DNA of 64,000 nucleotides from Eubacteriales bacterium (GCA_021373115.1 JAJFTI010000004.1:1-64000), one strand, 5' to 3'. Shown: positions 8,968 to 17,929, counted from the first letter of the stretch. Notes: a model not told the origin generated them from the letters alone. Numbers and translations: made by a program.

Positions 8968-9477
8968 CTAGAGTTGTGAGAAGCAGCGAACCACTTCAAG
9001 CGGTTCGCCGATCGTTATCGTTTGCCGTTTGCCGTCTCGAAGCATCCCTTGCGATTCGTAAAACGAGATTGCGTGGGTGTTTTCTTTCAGCACCCAGCAG
9101 CAGATGTTTCGAAAACCGCGTCCGCGCGCGTCTTCTTTGAGGCGATCGAGAAGCAGCCTTCCATAACCGCGCCGCCAGACGGAAGGAAGGAAATAGAAAA
9201 ACGTGAACTCGGCGGTGCCGGTCAAATCTTCATCGTGCGTTGGGTGGAGACTAGCCGTACCAACGGGAATGCCATCCTCTTCAAACAGATAATACCGTAA
9301 ATCCGGAAATTGCTCCAGTCCCTCGGTCAAACGCTGTGCGCGGGGGATCTCCTTCAGCGAATCGAGATAAGCCTGCGGGACGATTCCCGCGTAGGCTGTT
9401 TGCCATGCGGAATTGATAATTTGGGCGATTGTCTCCGCGTCTTTGGCGGTTGCCAGGCGAATGGATGTATGCTCCAT
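8968..9477 (-). CDS. GNAT-family N-acetyltransferase
   Basis: A 169-residue single-domain GNAT protein. It starts with the usual IRLATAKDAETIAQI, has the acetyl-CoA-binding segment WRRGYGRLLLDRLKEDA (motif A, Q/RxxGxG type) near residues 100-116 and a C-terminal NTHAISFYESQGM strand-helix. The acceptor substrate cannot be read from the sequence; many members acetylate small amines or ribosomal proteins. GGAGGGAAAC precedes the ATG. It is the last gene before the convergent terminator at 8917-8950, and a terminator lies between it and leuS, so it is probably transcribed alone. Confidence 0.88.
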   Translation of the reverse strand: MEHTSIRLATAKDAETIAQIINSAWQTAYAGIVPQAYLDSLKEIPRAQRLTEGLEQFPDLRYYLFEEDGIPVGTASLHPTHDEDLTGTAEFTFFYFLPSVWRRGYGRLLLDRLKEDARGRGFRNICCWVLKENTHAISFYESQGMLRDGKRQTITIGEPLEVVRCFSQL

Positions 9478-9520
9478 GTGTTTCCCTCCGGGATGACGAT
9501 TCTTTGGAACTTCGGAAAGA

Positions 9521-9550
9521 AAAGAAGCGGCGCGGAGGTCTTCCGCGCCG
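9521..9550 (-). terminator. Intrinsic terminator of leuS
   Basis: A 9-bp GC stem (9528-9536 with 9542-9550) followed on the minus strand by a pyrimidine-rich, T-rich tail. Confidence 0.7.
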
Positions 9551-9567
9551 TCAGCCTGTTTCGCTTG

Positions 9568-11976
9568 TTATGCGACTACAATATTGACGATGTTCTTGAC
9601 CACGATCACCTTGCGGACGGTCTTGCCCTCCAGAAAGGGCTTCACCTCTGCGCAGGCAAGCGCGGCGGTTTCGATTGCTTTCGCATCCAGCGAGGCGGAA
9701 AGCGTTACGCGTCCGCGTACCTTGCCGTTGACCTGAATGCCGTACTCGACCTCGTTGTCCACCAGCGCGTTTTCGTCGTAAACCGGCCAAGGCGCGTGAT
9801 GCAGCGGTTCAAAACCGAGATTCTGGTTGATTTCTTCGCAGATATGCGGCGCAACGGGAGCCAGCAACAGCACGAGCGTATGCAGCTCGTTCTTCGTGAG
9901 GCCGCCCGCCGTGTAGAAGTCGTTGACCAGCGCCATCATTGCGGCGATGGCGGTGTTGAATTTCATCCGTTCGTAGTCCTCGCCGACCTTCTTAATCGTC
10001 GCGTGAACCTTTTTCCGTATGTCCGCGCTGGTATCGCCGGTGCCTTTGAGCATATCCTGCAGTGTCCATACGCGCTCAAGGAAACGGCGGCAGCCGCGCG
10101 TACCCTGCTCGTTCCAGGGGATCGGCTGGTCGAACGCGCCCATAAACATGATGTAGGTGCGGAAACTGTCCGCGCCGAACGTCGGGATATAGTCGTCCGG
10201 ATTGACCACGTTGCCGCGGGATTTGCTCATCTTTTCGCCGTTTGCGCCAAGCACCATTCCGTGGCTGGTACGTTTCATGTAAGGTTCGCTCGTCGGTACA
10301 AGGCCGAGATCAAAGAGGAACTTATGCCAGAAGCGGCTGTAGAGCAGATGCAGCGTCGTATGCTCCATGCCGCCGTTATACCAGTCCACGGGCGTCCAAT
10401 AATCCAGCGCCTCGCGGGAAGCGAACTCCTTGTCGTTGTGCGCGTCCGTATAGCGCAGGAAATACCAGCTGGAACCCGCCCAGTTCGGCATCGTGTCCGC
10501 TTCGCGGGTCGCGGGGCCGCCGCACTTGGGGCAAGTGGTTTGCAGCCAGTCCTTCGCGCGGGCGAGGCAGCTGCTGCCGTCGTCCGTGGGGGTAAAGTCG
10601 TCCAGCATCGGCAGTTCGAGCGGCAGCTGATCGTAGGGAATCGGTACCCAGCCGCAGTGTTCGCAATAAACGAGCGGGATGGGTTCGCCCCAGTCACGCT
10701 GGCGGGAAAAGACCCAGTCGCGGAGTTTGTAGTTCACTTTGCGCTCGCCGATTCCCTTTTTTACGAGGAAATCGATGATCGCGGGAATCGCTTCCGAAAC
10801 CTCCATGCCGTTGAGGAAACCGGAGTTCACCATCTTCCCGTGTTCGCACTCGGTATAGGCTTCCTTTTCGATTTCGCCGCCCGCGACGACCTCGATAATC
10901 GGCAGGTCGAACGTCCTGGCAAACGCATAGTCGCGCTCGTCGTGTGCGGGAACCGCCATAATCGCGCCCGTGCCGTAGCCCATAAGGACATAGTCGGAGA
11001 TCCAAACCGGGATCTTCTCGTCGTTGACGGGGTTAATCGCGTAAATACCGCCAAGCGGAACGCCCGTCTTGTCCTTGACGAGTTCGCTGCGCTCAAAATC
11101 GCTCTTGATCGCGGCGGCCTTCTGGTAAGCGCGAACTTCGTCGAGATTCGTAATTTTACCGGCGTACTGCTCAACGAGCGGATGCTCCGGAGACACGACC
11201 ATATAGGTCGCGCCAAAGAGCGTATCGGGGCGCGTGGTAAAAACGGTCAGCTCGTCGCTTAAGCCGGCGAGAGCGAACTTGACCAGCGCGCCTTCGCTGC
11301 GGCCGATCCAGTTGATCTGCTGTGCCTTGATTTTTTCGAGGTAATCGACGGTGCTCAAATCGTCGATGAGCCGCTGCGCGTACGCCGTGATCTTGAGCAT
11401 CCACTGCGAACGCACCATGCGCACGACCGTGCCGCCGCAGCGCTCGCAAACGCCGTCCACCACCTCTTCGTTGGCAAGGCCAACCTTACACGAGGTGCAG
11501 AAGTTGATCGGGATTTCCGCTTTATAGGCAAGCCCCTTTTCGTAGAACTTGAGGAAGATCCACTGCGTCCATTTATAATAATCCGGATCGCTGGTGTTGA
11601 CCTCGCGCGAATAGTCAAACGAATAACCGAGCCGCTGCAGCTGGCCGCGGAAGCGGATAATATTGTCGTGCGTCACCTTGGACGGGTGGATACCCGTCTT
11701 GATCGCGTAATTTTCCGTTGGCAGGCCGAACGCGTCGTAGCCGAGGGGGTAGAGCACGTTGTAGCCCTCCATGCGGCGTTTGCGCGCAATGACGTCCATG
11801 GCGGTAAACGGACGCGGGTGGCCGACGTGCAAGCCCTGCCCCGAAGGGTAGGGAAACTCGATCAGCGGGAAAAACTTTGCTTGCGTCGGGTCGGTCTTGG
11901 CCTCGAAACAATGGCTGTCCGCCCAGATTTTTTGCCACTTGGCTTCAATCGCCTGTGGGTCGTAGCGATCCTGCAT
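9568..11976 (-). CDS. leuS: Leucyl-tRNA synthetase
   Basis: An 802-residue class I synthetase that charges tRNA-Leu. The HIGH motif appears as HVGH near residue 50 (PYPSGQGLHVGHPRP), the KMSKS loop as EKMSKSRGN, and the CP1 editing domain contains TTRPDTLFG and the DERD segment. The zinc-binding cysteine pairs (CTSC/CERC and CEHC/CPKC) are present. Length fits the bacterial enzyme. GGAGGAAG lies before the ATG. Unlike thrS here, the short upstream region (about 50 nt to the divergent promoter zone) shows no T-box. Confidence 0.98.
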   Translation of the reverse strand: MQDRYDPQAIEAKWQKIWADSHCFEAKTDPTQAKFFPLIEFPYPSGQGLHVGHPRPFTAMDVIARKRRMEGYNVLYPLGYDAFGLPTENYAIKTGIHPSKVTHDNIIRFRGQLQRLGYSFDYSREVNTSDPDYYKWTQWIFLKFYEKGLAYKAEIPINFCTSCKVGLANEEVVDGVCERCGGTVVRMVRSQWMLKITAYAQRLIDDLSTVDYLEKIKAQQINWIGRSEGALVKFALAGLSDELTVFTTRPDTLFGATYMVVSPEHPLVEQYAGKITNLDEVRAYQKAAAIKSDFERSELVKDKTGVPLGGIYAINPVNDEKIPVWISDYVLMGYGTGAIMAVPAHDERDYAFARTFDLPIIEVVAGGEIEKEAYTECEHGKMVNSGFLNGMEVSEAIPAIIDFLVKKGIGERKVNYKLRDWVFSRQRDWGEPIPLVYCEHCGWVPIPYDQLPLELPMLDDFTPTDDGSSCLARAKDWLQTTCPKCGGPATREADTMPNWAGSSWYFLRYTDAHNDKEFASREALDYWTPVDWYNGGMEHTTLHLLYSRFWHKFLFDLGLVPTSEPYMKRTSHGMVLGANGEKMSKSRGNVVNPDDYIPTFGADSFRTYIMFMGAFDQPIPWNEQGTRGCRRFLERVWTLQDMLKGTGDTSADIRKKVHATIKKVGEDYERMKFNTAIAAMMALVNDFYTAGGLTKNELHTLVLLLAPVAPHICEEINQNLGFEPLHHAPWPVYDENALVDNEVEYGIQVNGKVRGRVTLSASLDAKAIETAALACAEVKPFLEGKTVRKVIVVKNIVNIVVA

Positions 11977-12054
11977 GAAACAACTTCCTCCGAAACTTTC
12001 CTAAATATGTAGAATATCCTCATTCCGCCTATTTGTCAATCGATCGGGGGCCGC

Positions 12055-12083
12055 TTTACGCCTCCCGAAAATCGTGGTACAAT
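12055..12083 (+). promoter_or_regulatory. Probable sigma-A promoter of the DUF4190-like gene and lgt
   Basis: TTTACG (12055-12060), a 17-bp spacer and TACAAT (12078-12083) with an upstream TGG (extended -10), about 90 bp before the start at 12174. Confidence 0.7.
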
Positions 12084-12173
12084 CGTAACCGTCTTATTGT
12101 GCGTCGCGTTTCTAGGCGTATGAAACAACCGGACATTCCCACGTGGACTTATTTTGAAAAAGGAGGCGTCATA

Positions 12174-12530
12174 ATGGAACAATATAACGTACCGTTGACT
12201 CCCGAACAGCAGTCCCATAACAAATCCTCGGTCACCGCGATGGTGCTCGGTATCGTGAGTTTGGTCCTGACCGGATTTCCGCTGGTCGGTCTCGTCCTCG
12301 CCATCGTCGGTTTAAGCATGAGCAAGTCGAACCGCAAGTTTGCCGAGGCGCATGGGTTTAAAGAAAACAACATGAACACCGCAGGTTATGTAACGAGCGT
12401 TGTCGGCCTGATTGCGGGCATTCTGTCCATTCTTGCCGCTGTTCTTATCATCGCGTTCGGTATCGCCGCTGCCGTGGGGCTTTGGCATGTTGGCGCCCTG
12501 CCGGAGATCATGAAATATCTGCCAAGATAA
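12174..12530 (+). CDS. DUF4190-like small membrane protein
   Basis: A 118-residue protein with a polar N-terminus (about 20 residues), a first membrane segment (SSVTAMVLGIVSLVLTGFPLVGLVLAIVG split by a turn) and a second one near residues 68-95. The pattern AMVLGIVSLV...LAIVGLSMS...  is typical of DUF4190-like proteins, whose function is unknown. A strong AAAAGGAGG lies 8 nt before the ATG at 12174; earlier in-frame codons lack a ribosome site. It ends 9 bp before lgt and is probably co-transcribed with it. Confidence 0.8.
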   Translation: MEQYNVPLTPEQQSHNKSSVTAMVLGIVSLVLTGFPLVGLVLAIVGLSMSKSNRKFAEAHGFKENNMNTAGYVTSVVGLIAGILSILAAVLIIAFGIAAAVGLWHVGALPEIMKYLPR

Positions 12531-12539
12531 AGGAGCGCT

Positions 12540-13448
12540 ATGTTACCTTCATTTACCGTTTTTGGGCTTACGATTCCAATGTATGGCGTGATGTCCGCCA
12601 GCGGGATGCTCGCTGCGTTTATTCTGCTTGGGATTACGCGGAAGTATACGCGTTTTTCGGAGGATCATGCGCTCAGCGTCGCGATCTGGGCGATTCTGTT
12701 TGGATTTTTAGGTTCCAAGATTCTTTATTGGATCGTGGAGCTCAAGCAGATTCTAGCCGATCCCGCGTTCATGCTGCATACCCTCCGCGAAGGGTTTGTC
12801 TTTTACGGCGCGCTCCTTGGCGGCCTGGTCGGCGTTGGCATCTATGCGGCCCGGAAGAAATTTCCATTCTTTGCATTTACGGACTTTGCCATCCCCGGTT
12901 TGGTGCTCGGGCAGGCGTTCGGCCGCGTTGGATGCTTTTTTGCCGGGTGCTGCTACGGCATGGAATGCGAAACGCCGATTTCCATTGTGTTTCCCGCGGG
13001 CGGGGTCGCTCCGGCGGGCGTTCCGCTGCTGCCAACGCAGCTGATGGAAGCGGCTTTTCTGTTCCTGCTCACGATCCTGCTGGTCGTGCTCCTGAAAAAG
13101 AAAAAGCCGTTTGGTACGGTTTCCGGCTGGTATATGGTGCTCTACGGGGCCTGGCGCTTTGCCATCGAATTCTTCCGGCGCGATGAGCGGGGATCCGTCG
13201 GCGCGCTTTCGACCTCGCAGTTCATCAGCATCTTCATTTTTGCCGGCGGCGTTGCGCTGCTGGTGCTCGTTGCATGCGGCGTATTGAAGAAAACCGTTCT
13301 CGATCTGCCGGTTCCGGTGGAGGAAGAGCCGAAGAAAAAGAAGAACAAAGGCGGGGAGGACGAGGTCTTCGACGCGGAGGAAGAAGCGCCGAAGGCGAAG
13401 GAAACGGAAGCTCCGGCTGAACCCAAAAACGAAGAAGAAACCAAATAG
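12540..13448 (+). CDS. lgt: Prolipoprotein diacylglyceryl transferase
   Basis: A 302-residue membrane enzyme that transfers diacylglycerol from phosphatidylglycerol to the lipobox cysteine of prolipoproteins. The family core is present: YGALLGG, the signature around GQAFGRVGCFFAGCCYG (Lgt loop with the essential arginine), and PTQLMEA with a late RFAIEFFRRDERG segment. About seven membrane helices are expected. The last 50 residues are an unusual Lys/Glu-rich cytoplasmic tail beyond the normal end. AAGGAGCG precedes the ATG. Its presence fits the two putative lipoproteins at 35033-36872. Confidence 0.96.
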   Translation: MLPSFTVFGLTIPMYGVMSASGMLAAFILLGITRKYTRFSEDHALSVAIWAILFGFLGSKILYWIVELKQILADPAFMLHTLREGFVFYGALLGGLVGVGIYAARKKFPFFAFTDFAIPGLVLGQAFGRVGCFFAGCCYGMECETPISIVFPAGGVAPAGVPLLPTQLMEAAFLFLLTILLVVLLKKKKPFGTVSGWYMVLYGAWRFAIEFFRRDERGSVGALSTSQFISIFIFAGGVALLVLVACGVLKKTVLDLPVPVEEEPKKKKNKGGEDEVFDAEEEAPKAKETEAPAEPKNEEETK

Positions 13449-13456
13449 CATTACGT

Positions 13457-13496
13457 AAGCAAACAGAAACCGCCGAAGGGCGGTTTCTGTTTGCTT
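13457..13496. terminator. Perfect 18-bp bidirectional terminator hairpin
   Basis: Arms at 13457-13474 and 13479-13496 are perfectly complementary around a GAAG loop. It lies between the convergent lgt and zinc-ribbon genes. Confidence 0.85.
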
Positions 13497-13505
13497 GGAT
13501 ATTTG

Positions 13506-14216
13506 TTAGAAATAGAATCGTTTCCGGATTTCTTCCTTGACCCGAGCGCGCCGGTTGAGCAGCAGCAGGGACGAGGCGAGAACCAGACAGGGAAACAGTA
13601 CGTAAAGCGACCAGGTCGGCCACGCGATCCGGTGCAGATAAAGACCAATAAAAAACTCAATGGCGACTACGAGCAGTCCGATGCAGGCGAGCGCAAACGT
13701 GAAGCGGACAAGAATGGGAAGTTTGAACGTTGGCTCCGCCATGACGGCGAAAAACCAGCACATGACTGCGGTCAGCCCCGTAATCGGCAGCCCCAGCAGC
13801 AGCAGCCAGCCCCAGTCCCCCTGCGAAATTACCTGAACCAACAGCAGGAGCACACCGATTGCCGCCGCGTCGATCAAGATATACAGAATTTTCGGCATAC
13901 GCGCGATCATTGGCAGCAGGAAGATGGAAAAGAGGACCAGTTCGCTGCCGAGAACATAATAGCTCCAGGACAGCTTTCCGGAAACGAGGATGTTTGCGAG
14001 CATGACGGTAAAGAGCGGAATGAGCATGAGCAACGAGATGAACGATGCAATGTATCGTTTATCCACGGCTTTATCGAGCCGCTCCACGTGGCTGGGGTAT
14101 GGGCGCGCGGGCTTCTCGTCGCGCAGTTCGTTCGGGTTAACCACCTCCGTGCCGCAGAGCGGGCAGCGCGGTTCGCTTTTTTGCAGTTCTACGCCGCAGT
14201 TGACGCAATAACTCAT
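13506..14216 (-). CDS. Zinc-ribbon membrane protein (DUF6320-like)
   Basis: A 236-residue protein with an N-terminal zinc ribbon (CVNCG at residues 4-8 and CPLCG near 18-22) and then about six hydrophobic segments (residues about 55-75, 83-102, 108-128, 135-160, 170-190, 200-220). It looks like a DUF6320-type protein. It is the last gene of a minus-strand unit, 53 bp after the HxxxD acyltransferase, with AAGGAGC before the ATG. The same trio appears to be a recurring clostridial arrangement from memory; no function is established. It might anchor or regulate the acyltransferase, which is inference only. Confidence 0.7.
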   Translation of the reverse strand: MSYCVNCGVELQKSEPRCPLCGTEVVNPNELRDEKPARPYPSHVERLDKAVDKRYIASFISLLMLIPLFTVMLANILVSGKLSWSYYVLGSELVLFSIFLLPMIARMPKILYILIDAAAIGVLLLLVQVISQGDWGWLLLLGLPITGLTAVMCWFFAVMAEPTFKLPILVRFTFALACIGLLVVAIEFFIGLYLHRIAWPTWSLYVLFPCLVLASSLLLLNRRARVKEEIRKRFYF

Positions 14217-14269
14217 ATGGTTGTGCTCCTTCGATATCGTGTGTAGCGTTCCGGTGTTTGCTTGCGGTC

Positions 14270-15559
14270 TTATTCCAGCTGATTACTTTCCACTTTCACC
14301 GGGATTCCGAGTTTCACGAGCCGGGTGAAAAATTCCCGTTCCAAAACCGGCTCGGCAATGATGCGCGTAAAGTTCAGCCGGAGCCTGTCGTTATAGGTCA
14401 GCGCCGCCGTGCTGACGCGGTTATCCGCGGGCGGGCCGAGGATGAAGTCCATGCGGCGGACATACTGCGCCATCTCGGAGGGCAGTTTTGTTACGCCAAG
14501 GTTGCTCAGCGTAGTGGTGGAGAGCGCGTCGCCAACCTGCGAATAGGCAACCTTCATTGCCATGTTTTTGATAAACAACGGGGTGAGCCGCAAAACTGCG
14601 TTTCGTTCCGTTTGAACGTTCGTTGTAATCTTGGCGTTGAGCAGTTTTTTCGTCACTTCCATCGCCATGGTATGATGGACGATATTGAGTACCTCGTCAA
14701 ACGTATATTCGCCAAGCCGCGGATCGATGCCGGGGTTCACATAGTTGGCAAAATTGCGCAGCGTTTTACTCGGAAAGATGTTTCTCAGGTTGATGGGAAC
14801 CGAAATTTTCACCGGCTGGTACCGGCGGATCTGCGGAACGTGCCTGCGCTGGATTGCGTCGATCGATAGAATCAGCACGGCGGTGAGATATTCCGTTACG
14901 GTAACCTTTTTCTCGCGCGCCTTTTGGAGAACACCTTCGGCACTCATGGAACCGGTAACGATATGCACAAAACCGTTTCGTTCGTCCGTTCCGCGAATGT
15001 GATACGCCTTGACCTCTTTGCGGGACTGCGTAATTTTGCCGGAATGGACGACAAAACTATCCTCCGCTTCTTCGGGCTTGGGCTCCTCGGAACAGTCCAG
15101 AATTTTATCGCCGCGCGGAATGTTTGCGCCGTATTTCAGGCGCAGGTATTCGGCAACGAGCGTTTGCAGAAATACGAGTCCGCCCGTTCCGTCGGTCAGA
15201 ACGTGGAAAAATTCCACCGCGATACGATTTTGGTAATAACGCACGCGCATACAGAAGCTCTCTTTGCCCCGCAGACGCATGCGTACGCAGGGATTTCCCA
15301 CGTCCTGTTCAACCTTAGGCAAATCGTCGCTGTGCTCCAGATAAAACCAGAACATGCCCTGCTTGAGTTTATACGCAAACCAGGGAAGGCGGCGCAGCGT
15401 GCGTTTTTGCGCAACTTCGAGAATATCTTCATCGATGGGCTCGGTCAGCGTTGCCGAGAGGCGAAAGAGCGCGTTCCAATAACGGTTCATCGTTCCCGGA
15501 TAGATGAGCGCAGCGTTGTCGAGTTTCATCCATTTCGCTGGTTTCTTTGTTTTTGGCAT
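14270..15559 (-). CDS. HxxxD-type acyltransferase (condensation/AATase-like)
   Basis: A 429-residue protein of the CoA-dependent acyltransferase/condensation-domain superfamily. The catalytic motif is HVLTDGTGG (HxxxDG) near residue 140, and a second family element VSVPINLRNIFPS (structural 'DFG-like' region equivalent) lies in the second half. Such proteins join an acyl group to an alcohol or amine. No carrier-protein, adenylation or polyketide genes are nearby, so it is probably a stand-alone acyltransferase. It begins 12 bp after the stop of the alpha/beta hydrolase and is probably translated from the same mRNA. Substrates are unknown. Confidence 0.75.
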   Translation of the reverse strand: MPKTKKPAKWMKLDNAALIYPGTMNRYWNALFRLSATLTEPIDEDILEVAQKRTLRRLPWFAYKLKQGMFWFYLEHSDDLPKVEQDVGNPCVRMRLRGKESFCMRVRYYQNRIAVEFFHVLTDGTGGLVFLQTLVAEYLRLKYGANIPRGDKILDCSEEPKPEEAEDSFVVHSGKITQSRKEVKAYHIRGTDERNGFVHIVTGSMSAEGVLQKAREKKVTVTEYLTAVLILSIDAIQRRHVPQIRRYQPVKISVPINLRNIFPSKTLRNFANYVNPGIDPRLGEYTFDEVLNIVHHTMAMEVTKKLLNAKITTNVQTERNAVLRLTPLFIKNMAMKVAYSQVGDALSTTTLSNLGVTKLPSEMAQYVRRMDFILGPPADNRVSTAALTYNDRLRLNFTRIIAEPVLEREFFTRLVKLGIPVKVESNQLE

Positions 15560-15571
15560 GGTGCTTGTCCT

Positions 15572-16531
15572 TTACCCGCATGTACGGGTCGCAATTGTCG
15601 ATCGAGAGAACGATGAATGCTTCGCCTCCGCGCAAAGCGCCAGGCTGGAACGGATAAATGCGGACATCCGTACGATAGCGCGTTTTCCTTCCGGAATTCC
15701 GTAAAGAGGATAGACATGCCACATACCGTCTTCCACAATGAGCTCGCTGGCAACCCCGGCGCGAAGGAGGTGGTGATGAACGGTTCTGGCGTCCGAAAGC
15801 AGAATTTCGTCGCTCCCGGCAAAAAACAGGCAGGGAGGAAACCCGGTAAAGTCTCCGTACACAGGCGACACATAGGGCTCGTATTCGTGCCCGGCCGCAT
15901 AGGCGATTACGTCGTATGCCAGCGCTTCGCGAATCAGAGAGGGGTCGCGCAGAATGTTGTTGCGGTAGGAAGCGCCGGAGAGGGTTAAATCCGTCCACGG
16001 GGATATGCATGCAATGCAGGCCGGCAGAGGCTTCCCCTCGTCGCGCAGGCGAAGCGCCAGACAAAGCGCAAGTCCGCCGCCGGCGCTTTCGCCCGCAAAG
16101 GCAATATGTTCCGGCGCAAAACCCTTTTCCAGCAAATACTGGTAGGCGGTATACGCGTCGTTCAGCGCCGCCGGGTATTTATCCTCCGGAGCGAGCCGGT
16201 AAGCGACGCAGAATACGTTCAGCTGCGTTTCGGAGGCAAGCAGCGCGCCGAATCCCTTTGCGTAATCCAGGCCGCCCGCCGTATAACCGCCGCCGTGCAG
16301 ATACAGAACAGCGCGGTCGCAGGATCCTTCGCATGCGTTGGAAACGGCGAAGCAGGAAGCAAAATCGGGAAACGATACGGGAAGAAACGCGACTTTATCC
16401 TGCAGTAGTCGGGTCGTAATCCGGCCAAGCTGATCCTGTGCGGTTCGTGCCGCCTCGATGCCCGTAAACCGGACCAGCGGTTTTGCGAGCCTCAGCTCAA
16501 GTTTGAGCAGGCGCGCGCTGAGGCTTGGCAT
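15572..16531 (-). CDS. Alpha/beta hydrolase, acetyl-esterase (HSL) type
   Basis: A 319-residue esterase/lipase of the hormone-sensitive lipase group. The oxyanion motif HGGGY (near residue 79), nucleophile elbow GESAGG (near 150), acid in GSDEILLSD (near 248) and a histidine in DGMWHVYPL (near 278) give a complete catalytic triad. It is the first gene of the three-gene minus-strand unit with the HxxxD acyltransferase and the zinc-ribbon protein. Pairing an ester-forming with an ester-cleaving enzyme suggests they act on the same kind of ester, which is inference. The family is clear; the substrate is not. Confidence 0.88.
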   Translation of the reverse strand: MPSLSARLLKLELRLAKPLVRFTGIEAARTAQDQLGRITTRLLQDKVAFLPVSFPDFASCFAVSNACEGSCDRAVLYLHGGGYTAGGLDYAKGFGALLASETQLNVFCVAYRLAPEDKYPAALNDAYTAYQYLLEKGFAPEHIAFAGESAGGGLALCLALRLRDEGKPLPACIACISPWTDLTLSGASYRNNILRDPSLIREALAYDVIAYAAGHEYEPYVSPVYGDFTGFPPCLFFAGSDEILLSDARTVHHHLLRAGVASELIVEDGMWHVYPLYGIPEGKRAIVRMSAFIRSSLALCAEAKHSSFSRSTIATRTCG

Positions 16532-16688
16532 ATGGCGGAAGATTCCTCTCGTCGAATTATTATGTTAATCTATTCTAACATAGTTCCGCGAGGTGCGATG
16601 TGTTTTCTTTGCAAAGATCGATCGAAGGCTGCGATTTGACCGTGTGCGGCCGAAAATAACAGCGAATTCGATGGCGCCGCGGGGATTG

Positions 16689-16697
16689 TGGTAAAAT
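16689..16697 (+). promoter_or_regulatory. Extended -10 promoter of the macro-domain gene
   Basis: TGGTAAAAT at 16689-16697, 35 bp before the start; no clear -35 element. Confidence 0.5.
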
Positions 16698-16731
16698 AGA
16701 AGAAGATTTTTTATAGGAGCCGTGAGGGATA

Positions 16732-17193
16732 ATGCCCCTTTCCATTGTCCACGGGGATATCACGAAACGAAAAGCCGACGCAATTGTCAATGCCGCAAAT
16801 ACCGCGCTGCAACGCGGCGGCGGGGTCTGCGGGGCGATTTTTGCCGCTGCGGGCGAGCGGGAGCTCTCCGACGCCTGCGCGCGCATTGGTTCGTGCGCGG
16901 TAGGCGAAGCGGTGGCCACGGCAGGATTCCGCCTGCCGGCGCGGTATATCATCCATACCGCAGGTCCGGTCTGGCGCGGCGGCAATTTCGGCGAGGAAGC
17001 GATGCTTCGTGCCTGCTACCGCAACGTTCTGCAGCTGACAAAAACGCTTGCGCTGAAATCCGTCGCCTTTCCGCTGATTTCCAGCGGGATCTACGGTTAT
17101 CCGCGGGAGCAGGCGTATGCCGTTGCCGTTTCCGAAATCGGCTTGTTTCTGGAAAAGGAAGAAATGGAAGTTTTTCTGGTTTTATATCCGTAA
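16732..17193 (+). CDS. Macro-domain protein (ADP-ribose binding/hydrolase type)
   Basis: A 153-residue single macro domain. The family pattern is clear: HGDITKRKADAIVNAANTAL at the N-terminus, GEAVATAGFRLPARYIIHTAGPVW in the middle, and FPLISSGIYGYP near residue 124. Family members bind ADP-ribose and many remove it from proteins, O-acetyl-ADP-ribose or nucleic acid. The glycine-rich loop reads RGGGVCGAIFAAAG where MacroD-type enzymes have GGGGVDGAIH, so the usual Asp and His are Cys and Phe; activity may differ. No ADP-ribosyltransferase toxin is next to it. GAGGG lies before the ATG. Confidence 0.9.
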   Translation: MPLSIVHGDITKRKADAIVNAANTALQRGGGVCGAIFAAAGERELSDACARIGSCAVGEAVATAGFRLPARYIIHTAGPVWRGGNFGEEAMLRACYRNVLQLTKTLALKSVAFPLISSGIYGYPREQAYAVAVSEIGLFLEKEEMEVFLVLYP

Positions 17194-17218
17194 GGTACGG
17201 AAAAGAAATCAAGAATCC

Positions 17219-17234
17219 GCGCCGGTGATCCGGC
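17219..17234 (-). terminator. Weak terminator-like hairpin after glpP
   Basis: A perfect 6-bp CGCCGG/CCGGCG stem with a 4-nt loop, followed on the minus strand by a T-rich but interrupted tail. Confidence 0.4.
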
Positions 17235-17261
17235 GGGATGCTGATTCCGGAACGGGGAGGA

Positions 17262-17837
17262 TTACAGCGACCAGATCTTCGGGCTGGAGGCAGAGACCGC
17301 GAGCGCACCCGCGGAAAGCGCGGAGATGACGTCCTCTTTTTCGTGGATGAATCCTCCCGCGATGATGGGAATATCCACGCGCGCTTTGAGCGTTGCGATT
17401 ACCTTTGGCAGAAGGCCGGGCAGAATCTCGACAAAATCCGGCTTGCTTTGCTGGATCTGCGTCTCAAAACTCGCAAGCGAGCGCGAGTCGAGCATGAATC
17501 CCCGCTGAATCGCCGCTATGCCTAACTGCTTTGCCCGCTTGATCAGCGCGCCGCGTGTTGAAATCATTCCCTCCGCGTGCGTTTCACGGCAAACCGCGTC
17601 TACGGCGATCTCTTTATTGGAATATCCTTCGATCAGATCGAGATGAACGACGCAGAGTTTGCCGGATTCGTGTACACGGCGGGTTCGTTCGCCGATATCC
17701 AGCACGTTCCCCATCAGGAGAAAAACAACCCGGCAGTCGGATTTCAGCGCGAGCGAAAACTCCTCCTCGTTGCCGACGGCGGCAGCGACGGGGTTGCTCT
17801 GTAATTGCTCCAGCAACATCTGCGCGGTATGCTCCAA
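17262..17837 (-). CDS. glpP: Glycerol-3-phosphate responsive antiterminator GlpP
   Basis: A 191-residue protein of the GlpP family, which binds glycerol-3-phosphate and leader RNA to prevent early termination of glp transcripts. Family segments are evident: PVAAAVGNEEEF, FLLMGNVLDIG, VHLDLIEG, GMISTRGALIKRAK, DFVEILPGL and PIIAGGFI. The TTG at 17837 is chosen as start because AAAGGAA lies about 9 nt upstream; the next ATG is six codons in and has no ribosome site. No glpF, glpK or glpD is in the window. It points away from a leader that contains a terminator-like hairpin (17995-18033). Confidence 0.92.
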   Translation of the reverse strand: MEHTAQMLLEQLQSNPVAAAVGNEEEFSLALKSDCRVVFLLMGNVLDIGERTRRVHESGKLCVVHLDLIEGYSNKEIAVDAVCRETHAEGMISTRGALIKRAKQLGIAAIQRGFMLDSRSLASFETQIQQSKPDFVEILPGLLPKVIATLKARVDIPIIAGGFIHEKEDVISALSAGALAVSASSPKIWSL

Positions 17838-17929
17838 ATTTGCGCGTTCCTTTCCGGTTTGTTACTCGTATTAGCATATTAAAAATCGCGAAAAAGCGCA
17901 AGCCTGCGCGGTGATTCGCGAAAAACGGT

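Noticed and set aside
11977..12054. T-box upstream of leuS
   Set aside because: The space is too short and no GGGTGGNACC core or terminator is found.
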